DNA of 64,000 bases. It comes from Pseudoneurospora amorphoporcata (Eukaryota; Ascomycota; Sordariomycetes; Sordariales; Sordariaceae). Both the position numbers and the translations under genes were made by a program. Below, piece after piece: positions 58,752-64,000 of this stretch. The notes beneath the pieces were generated by a model. It searched no databases. It was not told the origin of the DNA and saw only the letters and a list, made by a program, of their open reading frames with translations. Location: positions 186,001-250,000 of the forward strand of contig MU859079.1 of NCBI GenBank assembly GCA_033297205.1, read 5' to 3'. Positions within the stretch are counted from its first letter, which is position 1. Every line of letters begins with the position of its first letter.

Positions 58752-60703
58752 GTGAACTTGGCGTGGCCGGAGGTAAAGACATTGTCAGTGTACGTAGGTG
58801 GCTTTTTCCCTTGACTAGGATACTCTCAATCTTTCATACTTGTTACGTAGAAAATCGTCTTGAACTTCTTCAATCCCTTCTACAACTCACCCATTGTTTG
58901 CATTCCTGAGGACTAGTAACTATTCGTCAGCGCCATCGCTATTATCCTTGATCATGCTTCATGTCAGCAGTCAACTACAAAACAAAACAGCGCCGTGGGT
59001 GCTTTAGAATACTGTAGATCCTCGACCTTTTGCATGGTACATTAGTAGAGTTACTGATGGAGGCTGGAAAAGGCGACAACGCAAAATAACGGCCGACTCC
59101 GAGCTCCTACCGTCCCATGTACGGTCCTCCTTCAAATCCACACATACTAGGGAAATAAGCCACGGCCCGGCCCGCGCCCCTCCCGCCAGCCACCAACAGC
59201 GGCGGCGCCGACCGCACTCCAGCGTTGGCGACACCAAAGACCACCAGGTATGTCAGATGCAAATTGTGTATTAAACAGCGTGGGACCATACGTCATTAGC
59301 ATAAAAAGCCAAGATAATTGACGTGTTGCTTGAGGTAGACAAGGTTGTATACCTCTCTGACAAATATTGAACTCAAATCAGTACTCGGCTTGATGAGTGT
59401 TCAGGACTCGAATCGCTACCAAACCCAATGCGTAGTAGGTACATACGTGTACCTAGCCAAGGTAATGATGCCGAGAGTCAGGACCTTCGTCCGCAGTATC
59501 GCACACGAGAGTCAGAGTGTTGGCGAGGAGAGTCTCTTTTGGCGTTCCCGTACTGTAGGCAACAGCCAAGATGAGAAATTAACCTCATGATGGAAGCCAT
59601 TGTCCATGTTCTCTTCCTCCTAGCGCCGATGCATGCCTGGGTATCATTGTGGCAGCGAAGGACACGAAACTCCAGGATGGCGATCGGGCGCGAGGAAATC
59701 GCACGACTATTCCGCTACTGATTGGCGAGACAGCGTCACAGGATCAATTGGCGGCGACAGGCCTGACGCGGGCGGTCGTGGGGGATCGTGTTTTGGGAAA
59801 CGCCAGTGTGACGGCGGCGCCATTTCTTGGGTCAGTTGGATACTACCCAATAATAAAAATATAAAATGGGCTATTACAGGGTACTTCGACGTGAGTACTT
59901 TCCCTTACAGCCTTTTTTGGTGCAGTCCAATAGCTGATAGAAAAATATAAACTCGAGTGTCTACAGCCCGTTTTCTCAGCTTTCCACACTTGAAGTGCTG
60001 CATGCTGTGGTCAGATGCGACACTAACAGTATCAACAGCGATTTACTATAAAGTTTAATAGTGGGATATCTAACCAGTAGGCCATGAGCAAGTCGTATCG
60101 TTCGCTTCAAAGCTGCTGAAATGGGTCAAATGGTGCAATGACCCGGCAAGGGATATTGATATTGGATGGAACACCAGGGATCCTTCGATTGAAGACGATT
60201 TAATGTTAGTAATGTTGATTGTGGTATTTTGATTTTTAAAGTGGTTGATTGTTCGAAATCGTCACGTTCCAGGCGAAGTAGTGGATATTCCGAAGACCAT
60301 CAATTCCGATCGAACTCGGGTTCTTTGATGCGTTGATCTGGGCATTTTATCCATCGAGCTGGAAACTGCTAGATATCACTAAGTCTCGGTACTAAGAAGA
60401 TGAACCTCTTCAAGGTCGGTACCAGACCTCTCCCCAAGGTCCAGTGTGGTGCTTTCGGGACCAGCCGTTCTTAGACTGAGGTATCCAGGATGATGTGATG
60501 ATCTCAAAAGGGATGGGGGTCATTGCGATTTGACTTGAAACTAAGCGCGGTGAATGAGAAACAGTGATTAACAAATGCGCAAATGGAGTATATTGTGGTG
60601 TGAAGGTTCATTTGCCATGCGTTTAGATGCTCGGTGTATCTCCCCGCCTCTCCGGCGTCCTGTATGGAGATGTGCCTGCCCTAAGAGGTGGCCATTGCGA
60701 GCG
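58752..60703. other. Intergenic region, no supported gene
   Basis: 2 kb between the AAA ATPase and the HET-type gene. A GC-rich patch lies at 59160-59225. The frame at 59649-59864 has a soft protein-like look but no motif. The right end is the 3' flank of the HET-type gene. No tRNA or element seen. Confidence 0.4.
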
Positions 60704-62668
60704 TCAACAAACGATCACTTTCATGATTCTGTCCTTGTTGTCTTCCCAAAGCCTTGTGTACCTCACCTTTTCGTCCCAATCCGAGCTACTCCGAAGGCCC
60801 TCACTCATGAAGGTGGCGGCAGTGTACGCATCCCTGACCATGAGCCATTCGTCGTCAGAAGAACCCCGTCTTCTCAACAGATATTTTCGTGTCGAGCCCC
60901 TAAAATAACAGTAAAGATCACCAGGCTCCGGAGCAGTGGAGGTGTTGGTGCAGAACTCAAATTCTCCGTTATCGCAAACGAAAAAGGTAAAGCCGTTAAA
61001 GGCGTCTGCGATCATCTCGGCATATTGGCGGCAACTCATCTCAACATCTTCCTCTATGTTCTGTTGACCATCAAGCATCGCTTCATGTGCCTTGTTGCAT
61101 GTTATCGGGTCGCACATCCCCCGATTGTCGTTTAGTTCATACGTATTGTAACTGAAGTAGAGGTGCTTGATAAGGCGCCTTCTAGCGCTAAACTTGGAGG
61201 CCACCGCAACACCACTTACCAAGTGCTCACACTCTAGGAGGTATCGTTTACTTTCCTCTAAAGGAGCATCAGACGCTTTCGCCTCACCGACTGCACTTGC
61301 CCATAGTGGCCTCCGCCTGCTCGTGGTCAAGATCTCGCAGCGCGCCCCGACTTTAGAGACGGTTCCGATTGGCAGAATATCGATCTCAAGTTTGCGATTT
61401 CCATCAAGAAATCTTATCGAAACATCTTGCTCCAAATTCTGTGCGGTTGCCTCGCGTCTTATAGCTCGTCGAGTTTGGAAGTCTGGCACCCAAGACGGTG
61501 ATGCCCCTCCCAGCTGTCCGGAGCGCCACGACAGCATATCGAGATGTACACCACTTTTTAACATCCAAACAGTGTATTCCCAGTATATCTGGTCCACCGA
61601 TTTGGCATAACCGGGCCTCAGCTGGGCCGGTGTTTGGGTTTCTCCCTAGTTACCAACAAGCAACCCCAGGAGAGCAAAAATTCGATCTTTAGGGTCTGTG
61701 ACCTGGAATCTGGTAGACCTCGACAGATAGTCCGCCAGTTGCTGGGCAGGGTACTTGAAGAGAAGTGCAAGGTCTTCGTTCGTGGGGTCTTTCAACAGGT
61801 TTGACCTGGACTTCCAGATCTGCTCGATCTCATTTAGCCTGTGCCTTTTCTGTGGCCGATATGAAAGGTTGTTCATCTTCTTTGGATCTGGTTGACTAGA
61901 AGCCTTTGAGCGTTTCGGTTGATACAACTCGTCGCCGCCGATCGATGCCTCCAAAAGCGATACGCTCAATAGCTCGGATGGTAAGTGAAGACGTCCAAGG
62001 ACGAAGCAGACATTCTTGTCACCTATGTCACCACACCCAGTTGTAGGTCTGACGGCAACCTCCTGGATAACCCACATGCGGTGGAACCAGGGTCGAGCAA
62101 GCAATGAGTACATCATCAGCTCTCCATAGCGACGTTCTTCCAATGTTGGCGAAGTTTTGACGTCGCCATCGAGCTCTGGTGGGAGGACATCTGGAGGAAA
62201 ACGCGAGATCCGGTTCATGGTCATTAACTTGAACGCTCGAAGCCAGTCCTCCTCGGTATGCGGAGCATAGTCTCCGAGCCAAACAGTCACCCAGTGAGCA
62301 AAAGTATATATGTCGCGCATGCGGGCAACCTGGGCGCTACGCTCGGCCAAGTCTTGCTGGTTGATGCATAGGCTATCGATCCATAGACGGCAGGGTTCCT
62401 TTGTATCGCGCAGGTGAATCAAAGCAGAATGTAGATTGAGGGTGACGGGGTATGTGTAACCGTTGAGGTTGATGTTTAGGGTCTGGTTTGGGTCTCCCCA
62501 AGAGTATGAGAGCGCGACGTATGTGTTAGGAGCCTCCTCAAAGTTGATATGCTCGAGAGTGCAGTTGACTGGGTCGCTAAGAGACCCTGGATGGAGGATG
62601 ACGGTGCGTATCTCGTTCAGTTGAAGAGGCTGATGGGTGGAAGAACTTGAAGGCCGGAATGACTCCAT
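60704..62668 (-). pseudogene. HET-domain (heterokaryon incompatibility) protein, interrupted by an in-frame TAG
   Basis: From ATG 62668 the frame encodes a HET domain: YVALSYSWGD (about 50-59), CRLWIDSLCINQQDLAERSAQVARM and ARPWFHRMWVIQEVAV, ending with DPKDRIFALLGLLVGN. A TAG follows at 61648-61646. The same frame is then open for a further 313 codons, beginning GETQTPAQLRPGYAKSVDQIYWEY, which is the expected continuation after DRIFALLGL in HET proteins, and ends at 60704. With the TAG read as a sense codon the protein would be about 654 aa. The only intron that would remove the stop is 36 nt, too short to be likely. HET proteins trigger cell death on non-self fusion and are often polymorphic. 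This allele is probably null or truncated, or the base is an error. Confidence 0.85.
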
Positions 62669-64000
62669 GGCGGGTGGTCGGAATGTGGAGGCCCCTCAGC
62701 TAAGGTCTGACGAGGTTAGGTAGCCAGTCGATAAGAGTGATGTTGGTATTGAGACGAGTCGCAGTTGAAGTCAAAGTATGAGAGGAATCACGAATAATGG
62801 GAATGATAATGATATATTGAGAGAGGTATCCAGCTAACTGAAGCTAGAGGGGATCGCCAGCTATATAAGGTAGACGGGAGCTGGTGCTAAATCCGCTATC
62901 AAAGAAGGTTGTAGGGTAAAGAGCCCTGCAGCGCAAAGGACTAGCGGTCTATGCAGCAAACGCCCAGAGTCTTCTCATACAAAGTTGTGGTGTCGGGCTG
63001 GAGGCGGGCCTTCAGCATCATTTTCTCTTACCTTTTCCACCTCATCACCGTCCTCTTGGGTTCCTTCGGAGCCCTTCCAAGCCCTTCCCACTTGCGCTAA
63101 GGAGCGCCAGATGCGCCACGCTCGCCCCCTGCCTAGATGCAGACCCAGAGGCTCCAGAGGCTTCAGAGGCTCCAGAGCAGAGCCCCAGATCCGCAGTGCC
63201 AGTGCCCTCGGCTTTGTCTTCATCCGGCGGTCATTCGTGGGATGAAGCTACAAAAAGGTCAATCTCTAGCTACCGAGATCGATCGATCCAACTTGCCGAA
63301 CCTGAGCGCCCACCACAGCGCTCCGTCACCGTGGAGTTGGCCGCTTGCCGCCGTTGTACGGAGCCACAAATCTTGTGTTTCTTGCATTCCGTCCCGTCGG
63401 CGTGTATGTGGGCGGCCGGTGGGCGACAAAAGTGGACGATGGTGATCATCCGGATCTATATCGGGAGAGTCGTCGACGAGTCGACGTGCTGCGTAGAGGG
63501 CGGGGATCTTGATCGAAGTCTTGGCTGACTTGCAACTTCGTCGACCTTTTCCTCTTTGAGGTCATGTTGGTCATGAGATTGTGCAGAATCGAAACAGTGG
63601 CAGTGGCAGTGATGTGATGTAACTCGGCACAGGCAAAACTTATGCAGGTGTGCTACCGTGCAGAAGCGAGAAATGTGCGTGCAAAGGCTGACTGCGGTAT
63701 ATCATGTTCTCGTGTGGATATGACCGGTGAGACATTTACTATCATTATAGTAGAGACGGGATGGCTGACTAACGTTCTTTCCGTGCAAGTTACTGTCATG
63801 ATGGCATTCCTTCCTTCTCCTGTCGAGTGCAGCGTGTACTTATCTTCCGCTGACTAAAATGCTGTCGGGCAAGGTGGGATGGTGAAGTTGGCAGTGCAGG
63901 CAAACCCGACGCAGGGAGGCCGAAAGCAGTCGGCCGAAACTTTGGAGGGTGTAGCAGAAACAGCCTGTTGGACCTGGTCGGGTCCGACAAATGCCCGTTA
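62669..64000. other. Right-end intergenic region
   Basis: 5' flank of the HET-type gene and sequence to the window edge. It contains three tandem 9-bp units (63150-63176). Frames at 62975-63245 and 63196-63528 overlap on both strands without motifs. No gene accepted. Confidence 0.4.
63150..63176. repeat. 9-bp tandem repeat (3 copies)
   Basis: Three tandem units, GGCTCCAGA, GGCTTCAGA, GGCTCCAGA. Minor array in non-coding DNA. Confidence 0.8.

Noticed and set aside
61613..61660. A short intron removing the TAG in the HET gene
   Set aside because: The only in-phase pair gives a 36-nt intron with a weak GTTGGT donor, well below the sizes of other introns here; a nonsense change is simpler.
63196..63528. 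110-codon plus-strand frame near the right edge
   Set aside because: A Cys-containing stretch hints at a zinc motif but no spacing matches a known cluster; overlapping frames on both strands.

Overview
This looks like genomic DNA of a filamentous ascomycete. The evidence is short GT-AG introns (about 59-131 nt) with CTAAC/CTGAC-type branch points, a HET-domain gene, a Helo-like/STAND-type N-terminus, and a fungal galactosaminogalactan (GAG) exopolysaccharide cluster. Long gene-poor intervals with long homopolymers suggest a Sordariomycete (Sordariales-like) genome. I cannot name the species from sequence alone. One 10-N assembly gap lies at 23871-23880.

Left part (1-18 kb): the 5' end of a Lys/Ala-repeat gene running off the left edge; a poly-Q FAR1-type/ankyrin protein (1312-3397); a secreted ferritin-like Rds1 homologue (5423-6829); a probable mitochondrial protein with repeated PEEWEG motifs (7434-8627); an 87-residue protein with a Cys-rich tail (11292-11645); an alpha/beta-hydrolase pseudogene with two frame breaks (12466-13305); and a large Helo-like/ankyrin protein (14424-18265).

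Centre (19-50 kb): the five-gene GAG pathway. agd3 (CE18 deacetylase, -), ega3 (GH114 endo-galactosaminidase, +), sph3 (GH135 hydrolase, +), uge3 (UDP-glucose/UDP-GlcNAc 4-epimerase, -) and gtb3 (very large polytopic GT4 glycosyltransferase, +) span about 29 kb. By analogy with Aspergillus fumigatus, Uge3 supplies UDP-Gal/UDP-GalNAc, Gtb3 polymerises and exports, Agd3 partially deacetylates, and Ega3 and Sph3 cut the chain. A GT25-type glycosyltransferase is convergent with agd3. A six-cysteine secreted protein gene with a 9-nt last coding exon sits between sph3 and uge3. sph3 carries an unusually long 1.7-kb intron.

Right part (50-64 kb): a DUF7708-type protein with a GC-AG intron (51930-54167), a DUF7025/AAA ATPase (55350-58751) and a HET-domain gene broken by one in-frame TAG (60704-62668). 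Together with the Helo-like gene on the left, the GAG cluster is bracketed by families linked to fungal allorecognition. Most spliced models below were built by hand by joining frames at splice consensus sites; RNA data would be the test.
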